Origin: Terrimonas ginsenosidimutans
GTDB taxonomy: Bacteria; Bacteroidota; Bacteroidia; Chitinophagales; Chitinophagaceae
DNA: 64,000 nt
Reading direction: 5' to 3'
NCBI RefSeq assembly: GCF_022012415.1
Contig: NZ_JAKLTR010000018.1
Location: 1 to 64,000 of the forward strand
Part shown: in pieces, positions 26,401 to 33,834 of the stretch
Position numbering within the stretch: position 1 is the stretch's first letter
Layout of the letters: every line of letters starts with the position of its first letter
Notes under the pieces: generated by a model
What the model was told of the DNA's origin: nothing
The model's input: only the letters and a program-made list of their open reading frames with translations
Databases searched by the model: none
Program-made: the position numbers and the translations under genes

Positions 26401-26558
26401 ACCTTGCGTTATTTATTCGTAACCCATGGCTGATCCATGCTCCTGCAAAAAAATGGGGTATCGATCCTGCCGAACTTGAAAATGCTAACTCTTTCTACGA
26501 AGGTGGACAGCTGCCTCAGGTTAGAAGCTATGGTATAAATCTCTCAATCGGGTTCTAA
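23424..26558 (+). CDS. SusC/RagA-family TonB-linked outer-membrane transporter
   Basis: The 1044-residue protein has a signal peptide (1-20), a carboxypeptidase-regulatory-like domain (about 23-100, VKGVVRDEKGDPIPFATV), a short linker with the family segment EVVVTTALG, a plug domain (about 110-220, ALAGKVSGLQVLG, IRIRGASSL, PIYVVDG, LKGPSATAIYGFRGANGVILITTKKG) and a C-terminal 22-stranded barrel ending in an aromatic Phe (INLSIGF). It imports a bound oligosaccharide, peptide or other large nutrient, powered by TonB. SusD follows 20 bases downstream. No glycosidase, protease or regulator adjoins the pair, so the substrate cannot be inferred. Confidence 0.95.
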   Translation: MRKIASMLAVLLLLCTLAIAQTRTVKGVVRDEKGDPIPFATVSELGSSNGTTTDEKGVFSIKISAAGQLSITATGFNPTTVTPGAGDVTATLSIRTGELQEVVVTTALGLSKTKKSIGYSTQTVSAEDLNKIRSTDIAAALAGKVSGLQVLGTPSSNFGEGNIRIRGASSLTGGNPIYVVDGTVVNLSAVNLDDVEQLTVLKGPSATAIYGFRGANGVILITTKKGKKRAPSVSINSLTEVGKVSLLPKYQNEYGGGYSTDWETFEFNPAVHPADWAAFDGQKIVDYGADESWGPKMDGTPHRSAYSWYPGADFGKLTPFSPAPNSVRDFYENTIRLNNNIVFEGGGQNSTYRLSYNSRYTTLPFPNTRKNENIFSLKGAIDITPKLTVSSNVNFLNIAQTGERTEGYTNDGQNISQNFNQWWQRQIDTRQLRDYKNPAGGFKTWNIRSPIDPRPAYWDNIYYQVYESFKRAWSNRIYGDVSMSYKILNDLKASVIFRANVLNYSDDARIASGGLELDRYALNNGQTGEYNSEFLIEYKKRFGKFGWEQFVGGNMRKDFRRANGSNTVGGLSVPGLYSITASKDRPNATNTWNDYRINSLYARGTFDYGNFIFLDYSLRNDWSSALPSESRSYLYPSVSLSFVFTDLMKSSSITNVLSYGKLRASYGRVGSDLDPYQLNVAYGLTPQGSLTTMSVPTTVFDPTIKPSLSREYEFGTELQFFKNRLGIDFSYYNKEGKDQILPLTVTPSSGSSSVFINAGLIRSKGWDLIVNATPVRNSDFKWDIQFNFSRNRSEVIDLDTSRGLRNYNLGTAAFGPSVNSRVGEQWATYVGRKLRIDAKTGLPVVNAAGLYQTDANQVLGSALPDYTGGMLTTFSYKGISLSATFAAQFGGKLFSTTKMWLLYSGLSDQTIGNNDKGFPIRDAVADGGGIRVDGVLADGTAVTKYVDPQVYYGNLQTVQSEFLIDADYFKMTEARVGYSLPVSRWTKLVKSANLALFIRNPWLIHAPAKKWGIDPAELENANSFYEGGQLPQVRSYGINLSIGF

Positions 26559-26578
26559 TAACAACAAACAGAAAGATT

Positions 26579-28039
26579 ATGAAAAAGACTATAAAAACAC
26601 TTAAAGTCGCAACGTGGGCACTGGCTCTGACGCTGGTGGGGACGGGGTGTACTAAAAAGTTTGACGACGCTAATACCAACCCTTACTTAACAGATACTCC
26701 GGTTACATCGAATCTTCTGACAGGTGCTTTGAGAAGTGTTCCATCGGTGACGAACTCAACCCTCGGAGCATTGTATGCTCAGCACATTTCAGATGTTCAG
26801 TATACGGACGGTGGAAGATTTATTGACATCAACGTGGCATATACTGATTTTTACAGAGGGCCATTGCTGTCTTTCCAGAAGATCATTGAATTCAATACCA
26901 ACCCGGCAACTGCAGGAACGGTATTGGACGGTGGTTCAAATGCTAACCAGATCGCTGTTGCAAGGATCATGAGAGCATTCTTCTTCTTCCATATCACGAA
27001 CCGCTGGGGTGACATTCCTTACACTGAAGCGCTTAAGCAAGGTGATAACCTGACTCCTAAATTCGACAAGCAGGCGGATATTTATGCTGACCTGTTCAAA
27101 GAATTGAAAGAAGCGGCTAACCAATTTGACGGTGGTAAAGCTGTTGTGGGTGATATCTTCCTGAGCGGTAATGCTGCCCGTTGGAAGTTGTTTGCAAATT
27201 CACTGCGCTTGGTAATGGCTCTCCGTTTGAGCAAAGCTGATCCTGCAAAAGGTAAAGCTGAATTCCTGGATGCGAAGAATGCAGGCGTGATCACTACAAA
27301 CGCTGCTACTTTCAAATACAATCACCTGTCTGAGACTGCAAACCAGAGCGCATGGTACGATCGTTACCTCACACGTTTTGACTTTGCGATCAGCCTGCCT
27401 TTCCTTACTTACCTGAAAAGCGTAAATGACCCGCGTATTCCCGTGTTTGCTGACAAGCCAACAAATGGTAACGCTGATTACGTTGGTATGCCTTATGGTC
27501 TGGCAAATACAAGTGGTATCGCGAATAACTCAGTTTCATTTATCGGGATCAATCTCCGCAGACAAAATTCTCCTGAGTACACTCTGAGCGCTGCTCACGT
27601 ATTGTTCACTCTTGCAGAAGGTGAGAAGCTGGGCTGGAATGCCGGTAACGCTGCGAATGATGCCGCTGCCGCACAGTATTACCTCGATGGTATTAAAGCT
27701 TCTATGGAGCAATACGGCGTATTTAATGCAACTACCTATGCCACTTACATTGCTCAACCTGAAGTAGCATATACTCCTGCTGATGCAGTAAGAAAGATCT
27801 CCTATCAGCGCTGGATCGCATTGTATCTTAACGGATATGAGGCCTGGAATGAATGGAGAAGAACAAATTACCCTACATTGAGTCCTGGTCCGGCTCCTTA
27901 CACTACAGATGGCCAGATTCCTCGCCGTCAGGGTTATACAACGCTTGAAAGAGATCTGAATCTGAATAATTACAACGCAGTACTGGCTTCACAAGGTCCT
28001 GACGCTGTTAATACCAAGATCTGGATCGATAAACCTTAA
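26579..28039 (+). CDS. SusD/RagB-family surface lipoprotein
   Basis: The 486-residue protein has a lipoprotein signal with lipobox LVGTGC (Cys about residue 25). A long helical, TPR-like region follows, typical of SusD-like nutrient-binding lids, with ARIMRAFFFFHITNRWGDIPYTEAL and ISYQRWIALYLNGYEAWNEWRRTNYP. These features place it in the SusD-like group of shorter members near 480-530 residues. It forms the lid on the SusC barrel and determines ligand capture. It is co-transcribed with the SusC gene and closed by a strong terminator. Confidence 0.93.
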   Translation: MKKTIKTLKVATWALALTLVGTGCTKKFDDANTNPYLTDTPVTSNLLTGALRSVPSVTNSTLGALYAQHISDVQYTDGGRFIDINVAYTDFYRGPLLSFQKIIEFNTNPATAGTVLDGGSNANQIAVARIMRAFFFFHITNRWGDIPYTEALKQGDNLTPKFDKQADIYADLFKELKEAANQFDGGKAVVGDIFLSGNAARWKLFANSLRLVMALRLSKADPAKGKAEFLDAKNAGVITTNAATFKYNHLSETANQSAWYDRYLTRFDFAISLPFLTYLKSVNDPRIPVFADKPTNGNADYVGMPYGLANTSGIANNSVSFIGINLRRQNSPEYTLSAAHVLFTLAEGEKLGWNAGNAANDAAAAQYYLDGIKASMEQYGVFNATTYATYIAQPEVAYTPADAVRKISYQRWIALYLNGYEAWNEWRRTNYPTLSPGPAPYTTDGQIPRRQGYTTLERDLNLNNYNAVLASQGPDAVNTKIWIDKP

Positions 28040-28063
28040 TCGGTTTCTTATATCTCAACTTTT

Positions 28064-28093
28064 AAAGGGCCTTCATCAGAAGGCCCTTTTTTA
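28064..28093 (+). terminator. Intrinsic terminator of the SusC/SusD operon
   Basis: AAAGGGCCTT and AAGGCCCTTT form a near-perfect 10-bp stem around CATCAG, followed by a T-tract. Confidence 0.88.
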
Positions 28094-28099
28094 ATGCCG

Positions 28100-28107
28100 T
28101 ATATTTG
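28100..28107 (+). promoter_or_regulatory. -7 promoter box of the DUF3467 gene
   Basis: TATATTTG is an exact TAnnTTTG match, directly after the SusD terminator and 15 bases before the ATG at 28123. It overlaps an in-frame TTG, ruling out that earlier start. Confidence 0.6.
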
Positions 28108-28122
28108 TGGAAATTCTACGAA

Positions 28123-28440
28123 ATGTCAGCACCCGATCAGCAACAACCCAACCAGCTTAATATAGAGATCTCCGAGGAAGTCGCAGAAGGCACCTATGCC
28201 AACCTGGCGATCATCACCCACTCACATGCGGAATTTGTACTGGACTTCGTGAACGTGATGCCAGGCACTCCCAAAAGCAAAGTAAAGTCACGGATCATCC
28301 TGACCCCACAGCACGCTAAACGTTTCATGAAAGCCATAGCTGAGAATATCAACAAGTACGAAGCAGCAAATGGCACGATCAAAGACCTGGAGGAAGTGCC
28401 GTTTCCGATGAATTTCGGTGGGCCTACGGCACAGGCGTAG
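28123..28440 (+). CDS. DUF3467 family protein
   Basis: The 105-residue protein contains LNIEISEEVAEGTYANLAIITHSHAEFVLDF, VMPGTPKSKVKSRIILTP and HAKRFMKAI.ENI.KYE, the DUF3467 signature. Family members are about 100 residues, conserved across Bacteroidota and of unknown function; the fold is predicted to be alpha/beta. The start is set at the ATG at 28123 because of the promoter box just upstream. It is monocistronic, converging on radC across a hairpin of the TTTAAAAG family. Confidence 0.88.
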   Translation: MSAPDQQQPNQLNIEISEEVAEGTYANLAIITHSHAEFVLDFVNVMPGTPKSKVKSRIILTPQHAKRFMKAIAENINKYEAANGTIKDLEEVPFPMNFGGPTAQA

Positions 28441-28442
28441 AA

Positions 28443-28523
28443 GGTTTTAATGTTTAAAAGTTTAGGGCGACGCGACTGCCATAACTTTTAAACTATTAAA
28501 CAGTTCAACTATTAAACATCCGC
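28443..28523. repeat. Inverted repeat, TTTAAAAGTTTAATAG family
   Basis: The arms at 28446-28464 and 28482-28500 pair with few mismatches around a GC-rich loop. A further ACTATTAAAC word follows. It sits between convergent genes (DUF3467 and radC), where it could act as a bidirectional terminator. Confidence 0.65.
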
Positions 28524-28534
28524 CTACTCGCTGG

Positions 28535-29227
28535 TCAGATAAGTTCGTGGTCTGCAAAGCTGTAATATCCTTCATCGCTTACGATCAGGTGGTCGATAAG
28601 GCGTATGTCAAGCAGTGCGGCACTTTCGCGGATCCTGCGGGTGAGATGCTGGTCGGCTCGACTGGGGCGAAGGCTGCCGGATGGGTGATTGTGACAGAGG
28701 ATGATGCCGGTGGCGTCCTGCTCAAGTGCTTTCTTTATTATGATCCGCGGGTCCGCTACAGTGCCGGTAAGGCCGCCTTCGCTGATCACTTCAAAGTGGA
28801 TCAAGCGGTTTGCCTGGTTCAGGAACAGAACAGCAAATACTTCGTGCCGGTAATCTTTCAGCAATGTTTGCAGATGCACGGCAATATCGGTGCTGGATTG
28901 AATGGCTGTCTTTGTTCTGAATACGCCGGTATGCCGCCTCCGGCCAAGCTCTAATGCGGCAAGAACACTAATGGCCCGGGCATGGCCGATCCCCTCAATT
29001 TTCATTAAATCCTTTACGGATAGGCGACCCAGTTCGTCGAGATCATTATTTCCTAAGTTCAGTATTTGCCTGGCAAGCTCTACTGCTGAACGTTTCCGGG
29101 TACCGCTTTGGAGTAAAATAGCGAGAAGCTCGGCTGTGCTCAGTGTTTTTGCGCCAAAACTGAGTAGTTTTTCGCGAGGTTGATCGTCTTTTGCCCATTG
29201 TTTTATTGAGTACTTATTCTCTTGCAC
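28535..29227 (-). CDS. radC: RadC-type JAB-domain protein
   Basis: The 230-residue protein has an N-terminal UPF0758/HhH region (PREKLLSFGAKTLSTAELLAILLQSG; LMKIEGIGHARA) and a C-terminal JAB/MPN domain with the metal motif CHNHPSGSLRPSRAD (HxH-x10-D). Its length is typical. Despite the name, a direct repair role is doubtful in the literature, and JAB domains are usually isopeptidase-like or nuclease-associated. The start is GTG at 29227, preceded by TTAATTTG on the same strand, which resembles a -7 box. It is a core-type copy with no phage or defence neighbours. Confidence 0.93.
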   Translation of the reverse strand: MQENKYSIKQWAKDDQPREKLLSFGAKTLSTAELLAILLQSGTRKRSAVELARQILNLGNNDLDELGRLSVKDLMKIEGIGHARAISVLAALELGRRRHTGVFRTKTAIQSSTDIAVHLQTLLKDYRHEVFAVLFLNQANRLIHFEVISEGGLTGTVADPRIIIKKALEQDATGIILCHNHPSGSLRPSRADQHLTRRIRESAALLDIRLIDHLIVSDEGYYSFADHELI

Positions 29228-29331
29228 TCTTTCAAATTAACATATATTTTTATTGTCTCAATACTACTTAGAGGTAGTTTGAAAAACCAATATTATCGAA
29301 TCCAATTTTTTGAAAAACTAAAATCCGGCGT

Positions 29332-29544
29332 ATGAAAACCAGGTCAAGTTCGTTGGGTGCTCTGCATCCGATTCTTTTTTTTGCAGCGATGTATGTTGTG
29401 GTTTTGTTTCTTTCCATCTTCATTTGTTCTTCGCTGTTTTACAGTTTTAATTCCGATACGGTTAGTGCTGGCAAGCGCATAGAGCTTCCTGCGGAGAAGC
29501 CGTCATTTGCGGTGAAGGGAACTACAGCCGCAATTGTGCATTAG
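29332..29544 (+). CDS. Small single-pass membrane protein, unknown
   Basis: The 70-residue product has a basic N-terminus (KTRSSSLGALHP), one hydrophobic segment of about 23 residues (FFAAMYVVVLFLSIFICSSLF) and a polar C-terminal half, so it should be a membrane-anchored small protein. It is flanked by a divergent gene upstream and a terminator downstream, which supports a real transcription unit. No homolog is recognised. Confidence 0.5.
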   Translation: MKTRSSSLGALHPILFFAAMYVVVLFLSIFICSSLFYSFNSDTVSAGKRIELPAEKPSFAVKGTTAAIVH

Positions 29545-29595
29545 ATTATTTTACAATTAGTTGCGATATTTTTGCTTTAAGCAATTAAAAGTAGA

Positions 29596-29625
29596 GAGGC
29601 GGCTTTTTCTCAAACCGCCTTTTTA
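29596..29625 (+). terminator. Intrinsic terminator
   Basis: GAGGCGG and CCGCCTTT form a stem around TTTTTCTCAAA, followed by TTTTACTTTTTAATTTTTAC. The T-rich tail consists of the TTTTTAC words seen in the dispersed repeat family at 30694 and 41464. Confidence 0.75.
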
Positions 29626-29716
29626 CTTTTTAATTTTTACTTTTTACATCCTCCCGTCTTGCGATCTTCCCGCGAGAGTAATATCTTCGCCGCTCCAAAG
29701 GGGCCAACGCTTAATC

Positions 29717-29724
29717 TACCTTTG
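29717..29724 (+). promoter_or_regulatory. -7 promoter box of prs
   Basis: TACCTTTG matches TAnnTTTG exactly and lies 14 bases before the prs ATG. Confidence 0.55.
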
Positions 29725-29738
29725 GCTTTAAACACGTC

Positions 29739-30692
29739 ATGCAATCTGCAAAAATTTTCGCCGGAACCAGTTCAACCCAACTGGCCGATGAGATCTGCCT
29801 TAAGTACGGCTCTAAGCCTGGCAAGATCGCCATTCAGAAATTCAGCGACGGTGAGATCTGCCCGATGTTCCTGGAGAGCATCAGGGGTGACTTTGTTTTC
29901 CTGGTGCAGAGCACGTATGCTCCGGCAGGGGACAATCTGATGGAATTGTTGCTGATGGCCGATGCGGCTCGCCGCGCTTCCGCTTACAAAGTGATCGCAG
30001 TTATTCCTTACTATGGCTATTCCCGCCAGGATCGTAAGGACAAACCTCGTGTCGCTATAGGAAGTAAGCTGGTAGCCAATATGTTAACTGCTGCGGGGGT
30101 CGACCGTGTGATCACGATGGACCTGCATGCTCCACAGATCCAGGGGTATTTTGACATCCCGGTGGATCACCTGGACAGTCACGCAGTTTTTATCCCTTAT
30201 ATTGAAAATCTTAAGCTCGAAAACCTTACCTTTGCGGCCCCTGATGTAGGAGCTACGAACCGTATCCGCGAAATAGCCAACTATTTCAATGCGGAAATGG
30301 TGATCTGCGATAAACACCGGAAGCGTGCGAATGAAATCGCAAGCATGGTGGTGATCGGGGATGTGACAGGGAAGGATATCGTGATCATTGATGATATCTG
30401 TGATACAGGTGGTACGCTGGCGAAAAGTGCTTCCCTGTTAAAAGAGAAAGGAGCAAGAAGTGTAAGGGCATTGATCACACACCCGGTATTGAGTGGAAAA
30501 GCTTACGAGAATATTGAGAACAGTGTACTGGAAGAACTCGTGGTTTGTGACACCATACCGCTGAAAAAAGAAAGCCCAAAGATCAAAGTGATCTCTGTTT
30601 CTGATCTGTTCGGTGTTGCGATCCGCAACGCGTTCGAGAATAAGAGTATCACGAGTCTCTTTGTACATTCACAGAGAAGGCCTAGCCTTTAG
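29739..30692 (+). CDS. prs: Ribose-phosphate pyrophosphokinase
   Basis: The 317-residue enzyme makes PRPP from ribose 5-phosphate and ATP, feeding purine, pyrimidine, His, Trp and NAD synthesis. It has KIFAGTSSTQLA, the FSDGEI motif, YYGYSRQDRKDKPR, the DLHAPQIQGYFDIPVDHL metal/ribose region and the PRPP loop IIDDICDTGGTL. Length and motifs are canonical. It is transcribed with a short leader from a consensus -7 box. The ribosomal protein L25 gene follows after a 171-base spacer containing inverted AT-rich repeats. Confidence 0.97.
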   Translation: MQSAKIFAGTSSTQLADEICLKYGSKPGKIAIQKFSDGEICPMFLESIRGDFVFLVQSTYAPAGDNLMELLLMADAARRASAYKVIAVIPYYGYSRQDRKDKPRVAIGSKLVANMLTAAGVDRVITMDLHAPQIQGYFDIPVDHLDSHAVFIPYIENLKLENLTFAAPDVGATNRIREIANYFNAEMVICDKHRKRANEIASMVVIGDVTGKDIVIIDDICDTGGTLAKSASLLKEKGARSVRALITHPVLSGKAYENIENSVLEELVVCDTIPLKKESPKIKVISVSDLFGVAIRNAFENKSITSLFVHSQRRPSL

Positions 30693-30693
30693 G

Positions 30694-30834
30694 AAGTAAA
30701 AATTCAAAAATAAAAAGTAAAAATATCAGACACTATAGTTTGAATTTTTACTTTGAAACGGGAAGTGATCTTTTCAGTATTATTCAGAAGGCCCTTTAAC
30801 AGAGGATTTTTTAATTTTTACTTTTTACTTTGCA
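30694..30834. repeat. AGTAAAAATTCAAAA/TTTTTAC repeat region between prs and L25
   Basis: A left block AAGTAAAAATTC..AAAAAGTAAAAAT and two right blocks TTTGAATTTTTACTTT and TTTTTAATTTTTACTTTTTAC are reverse complements that can form a long AU hairpin. The last block runs into a TACTTTG sequence that may double as the L25 promoter -7 box. Confidence 0.55.
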
Positions 30835-30863
30835 ACGCAAGTCATTTATTAAACAACATACAA

Positions 30864-31460
30864 ATGAAAACAATTACAATCGAAGGACAACTGAGGACCG
30901 GATTCGGGAAGGCAGCCTCCCGGGCGATCCGCTCTCAGGAGATGGTGCCAGGTGTAATTTACGGCGGGCAAACAGAAGTTAACTTCTATGCACCGGCTGC
31001 AGCATTCAAACCGCTGGTTTATACTCCTGAGTTCCAGATCGCAGAAGTTAAAGTTGATGGCAAGACCTACAGGACTATCCTGAAAGATCTTCAGTTCAAC
31101 AAAACAACTGACCTCTTAACGCACGTCGACCTGCTTGAGCTCGTAGAAGACAAACAGGTTGTCGCTGACATTCCGCTGAAATATGTGGGCACATCTAAAG
31201 GTGTGAAAGAGGGTGGTAAATTCGTAAGCAAGATCAATTCTCTGAAGGTAAAAACTTATCCTAAGTTCCTGAAAGCGCAAATTGAAGTGCCTATCGATAA
31301 CCTCGAACTCAATGGCAACATCCGTGTAGAAGACGTGAAAGAAGAAAATTATGAGTTCCTGAACTCACCACGTATTCCGATCGCTTCTGTAGTGATGACA
31401 AGACAGCTGAAACAAGAAGAAGCTGCTGCTCCTGCAAAAGGTGCTGCTGCTAAAAAATAA
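30864..31460 (+). CDS. rplY: Ribosomal protein L25 / general stress protein Ctc
   Basis: The 198-residue protein has the L25 5S-rRNA-binding domain (1-92, MKTITIEGQLRTGFGKAASRAIR, VPGVIYGG, ILKDLQFNKTT, HVDLLEL), followed by the TL5/Ctc C-terminal beta domain (about 95-180). It ends in an Ala/Lys tail. Long Ctc-type versions are the rule outside gamma-proteobacteria. The ATG at 30864 is chosen over a frame beginning 37 codons upstream, which runs through the repeat region. In many bacteria it is paired with prs and pth, exactly the order seen here. Confidence 0.96.
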   Translation: MKTITIEGQLRTGFGKAASRAIRSQEMVPGVIYGGQTEVNFYAPAAAFKPLVYTPEFQIAEVKVDGKTYRTILKDLQFNKTTDLLTHVDLLELVEDKQVVADIPLKYVGTSKGVKEGGKFVSKINSLKVKTYPKFLKAQIEVPIDNLELNGNIRVEDVKEENYEFLNSPRIPIASVVMTRQLKQEEAAAPAKGAAAKK

Positions 31461-31483
31461 TCTTCAGCAAAAAGAGACATATA

Positions 31484-31519
31484 CCCACCGGAAGCTTAGC
31501 GAAGGTGGGTTTTTGTTTT
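31484..31519 (+). terminator. Intrinsic terminator after the L25 gene
   Basis: CCCACC and GGTGGG pair around a GGAAGCTTAGCGAA loop and are followed by TTTTTGTTTTA. Confidence 0.8.
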
Positions 31520-31677
31520 ATCCGACTGATCAGGACCCGAAGCTCTTCACTCCGTAAGGCGGTAAGTACTGCAACGGATGAACGGCACCAGGCTGTTCCT
31601 GCAGGACGGCCGGATCAGGTAGCTGGCATATGATCAGTCTACGGAACAACTTATCCGTTTTCTCACATTCATGTAAC

Positions 31678-32253
31678 ATGAAATTTCTCATTGTAGGCCT
31701 CGGCAATGTTGGCAATGAATATGCTCATACCAGACATAACATCGGTTTTGATGTGGTGAATGCTTTCGTGTTGAAACATGGAGGAAGTTTCCGGACAGAC
31801 AGGCTTGCCTATGTAGCTGAAGCAAAATGGAAGGGGAAGATGTTCATCTGCATCTGCCCGACCACCTACATGAATCTCAGCGGAAAGGCGGTGAAGTACT
31901 GGATGGATAAGGAAAAGATCCCGGTTGCCAATACGCTCACCATTGTGGATGATCTGGCGCTTCCGCTCGAAAAGATCCGGGTCAGGCCCGGAGGAAGTGA
32001 TGCCGGACACAATGGTCTGAAGAGCATTGCAGAACTGCTGGGAACTGCTGAATATCCCAAGCTCCGGTTTGGCATAGGCAATAACTACCCCAAAGGGCTC
32101 CAGGCAGAGTTTGTACTCAGTAAGTGGAAGAAAGAAGAAGAACCCCTTGTAAAACTAAAAATCGACGCCTCCGTTGAAGCTATCGAAGTCTTTGCCGCAC
32201 AGGGACTGACGGCAGCCATGAACCAGCTAAATAATAAGATATTTTCATTATGA
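31678..32253 (+). CDS. pth: Peptidyl-tRNA hydrolase
   Basis: The 191-residue enzyme recycles peptidyl-tRNA dropped from ribosomes. Asn10 and the catalytic His20 (GLGNVGNEYAHTRHNIGF) align with the classical bacterial enzyme, as do the PTTYMNLSG and IVDDLALP..IRVRPGGSDAGHNGL motifs. The ATG at 31678 is the family start, and a 16-codon upstream extension is unlikely. The prs-L25-pth order is preserved although a terminator separates L25 from pth. Confidence 0.96.
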   Translation: MKFLIVGLGNVGNEYAHTRHNIGFDVVNAFVLKHGGSFRTDRLAYVAEAKWKGKMFICICPTTYMNLSGKAVKYWMDKEKIPVANTLTIVDDLALPLEKIRVRPGGSDAGHNGLKSIAELLGTAEYPKLRFGIGNNYPKGLQAEFVLSKWKKEEEPLVKLKIDASVEAIEVFAAQGLTAAMNQLNNKIFSL

Positions 32254-32399
32254 TTAATCATCATGATTACTTATTTTAGCAAGTCGAACCCCCTAAGTTC
32301 TCGAAAATCCAATTCACTTACGATTACCTGAAAATATATGGGATGAACAAATCCTGATGCTCCAGTATCCGATGTATTTAACAAACACCCATCCTGATT

Positions 32400-33011
32400 A
32401 TGAAGATTTTTTGTGTAGGCCGAAACTATGCAGCACATGCAAAAGAGCTGGGAAATGACATTCCTGACGAGCCTGTAATATTTATGAAGCCCAAAAGTGC
32501 ACTGTTGCAGCCGCACACTCCGTTCTATTACCCGGAATTCACCAACGAACTTCATTATGAATGTGAGCTGGTGATCCGCATAAGCAAGAACGGAAAATAT
32601 ATACAAGAGAAATTTGCCTCCAAGTATTATGATGCGATCACTGCCGGGATCGACTTCACTGCACGTGATATACAAAATGAATTGAAGTCAAAAGGACTTC
32701 CGTGGGAAAAAGCAAAAGCATGGGACAACTCAGCGGTGATCGGCAAATGGGTCCCCCTTGCGGATGTGAAAAATAAAAAAGATATCAACTTCGGCTTATA
32801 TAAAAACAAGGAGCTCGTTCAGCAGGGGCATTCATCAAGCATGATGCACAACTTTGACAGCCTTGTTTCTTACATCTCCAATTTCTTCTCTGTAAATATT
32901 GGTGACGTGATCTTCACCGGAACTCCGGAAGGGGTGGGCGAAGCTGTTGTTGGTGATGAACTGGAAGGGATCCTGGAAGATGTGAGTATGTTTAAGTTGG
33001 AAGTGAAGTAA
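32400..33011 (+). CDS. Fumarylacetoacetate hydrolase family protein
   Basis: The 203-residue protein is a minimal FAH fold: KIFCVGRNYAAHAKELGN at the N-terminus, FMKPKSALL, the metal-site region HYECELVIRI, GIDFTARDIQ, and GDVIFTGTPEGVG at the end. Short members of this family act as acylpyruvases, oxaloacetate decarboxylases or keto-enol tautomerases (FAHD1-like). The exact substrate cannot be told from sequence. It stands alone between pth and a terminator, with no aromatic degradation genes nearby. Confidence 0.88.
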   Translation: MKIFCVGRNYAAHAKELGNDIPDEPVIFMKPKSALLQPHTPFYYPEFTNELHYECELVIRISKNGKYIQEKFASKYYDAITAGIDFTARDIQNELKSKGLPWEKAKAWDNSAVIGKWVPLADVKNKKDINFGLYKNKELVQQGHSSSMMHNFDSLVSYISNFFSVNIGDVIFTGTPEGVGEAVVGDELEGILEDVSMFKLEVK

Positions 33012-33107
33012 GAGGTTGGGGGGAAGAGAGGTTTAGAAGGTTTGGGAGGTTTCATAGGTTCCATAAGTTACATAGGTGCCATAGGATAAAAAATACCTGA
33101 TAATAGT

Positions 33108-33152
33108 AAAAAGGTTTGAACGTGCAACTACTGAGCGCTCAAGCCTTTTTTA
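33108..33152 (+). terminator. Intrinsic terminator after the FAH-family gene
   Basis: AAAAAGGTTTGA-CG and CG-TCAAGCCTTTTTT pair around GTGCAACTACTGAG and end in a T-tract. Confidence 0.75.
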
Positions 33153-33808
33153 TTTCCTGGATTTCAAGAACCTCTAATAGCCTCTAAATAACCTATGGAA
33201 ACTATGAAACCTGGATCATGTTGAAAAGCTGGGAATGGTCTATAAAATGGCTTAGGTTGAAAGGCTCCGGACGAGCATCGCTCGCATAAATTTCTGGCGG
33301 CCCTTCCACCGTAGCGAAGCGGAGGAGGGAACCCTGGCCAGTCGCTCAAAAGATTTATCGCCCTCAGCGTGTCAGCTTGTCACCATTTTTCACTGCCTAA
33401 GATCCCGTCAAACTTTGGACGGCCAAAGGACGACCAAGAGACGGACTAACGACGACTAACAAGCATTTCAAAAACACGCGAAGTTTGACCCTGAATGATT
33501 ATCATCAGTCAACACATCAGCTGGCTTCGCGTGCCAGAATGTCGTATCTAAGGAGCATATATCGCTTCAAGGCGTACTCACGTTTTTTGTGCCCGATCCG
33601 ACAGCTATCGCTTAAAAATTTGTAAGTGGACAAGTGATAATAACCCGTTTGCAGAATACCGGCAAGCCTGATTACGAAGGACCGAAGCAAAAGCAAAAAC
33701 TTTAAACTTTTAAACCATTAAAACTTAAACAACCATCCCACAACTTTTACGCTTGATCCTGAAACCTTCCCAACCTCTTTCTCTCCCCAACCTTTCCCCC
33801 ACAATGCC

Positions 33809-33816
33809 TAATTTTG
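33809..33816 (+). promoter_or_regulatory. -7 promoter box of the fused E1 gene
   Basis: TAATTTTG matches TAnnTTTG exactly, 18 bases before the ATG at 33835. It overlaps an in-frame TTG at 33814, ruling that start out. Confidence 0.6.
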
Positions 33817-33834
33817 CCACCTTATCGATTGCAA

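Larger units (their letters stand above)
33012..33834. other. 820-base non-coding region with repeats
   Basis: The first 200 bases carry words such as AGGTTTCATAGGTTCCATA (33046-33083) that pair with CCTATGGAAACTATGAAACC (33193-33212). The middle part (33240-33680) is GC-richer, has no credible frame, and contains short inverted arms GTCAAACTT (33407-33415) and AAGTTTGAC (33481-33489). The last part has TTTAAACTTTTAAACC words of the 2085 family and the promoter of the next gene. No known RNA family is recognised. Confidence 0.5.

Noticed and set aside
33240-33680. tmRNA, RNase P RNA or 6S RNA in the long intergenic region
   Set aside because: None of the hallmark sequences of these RNAs could be recognised on either strand.
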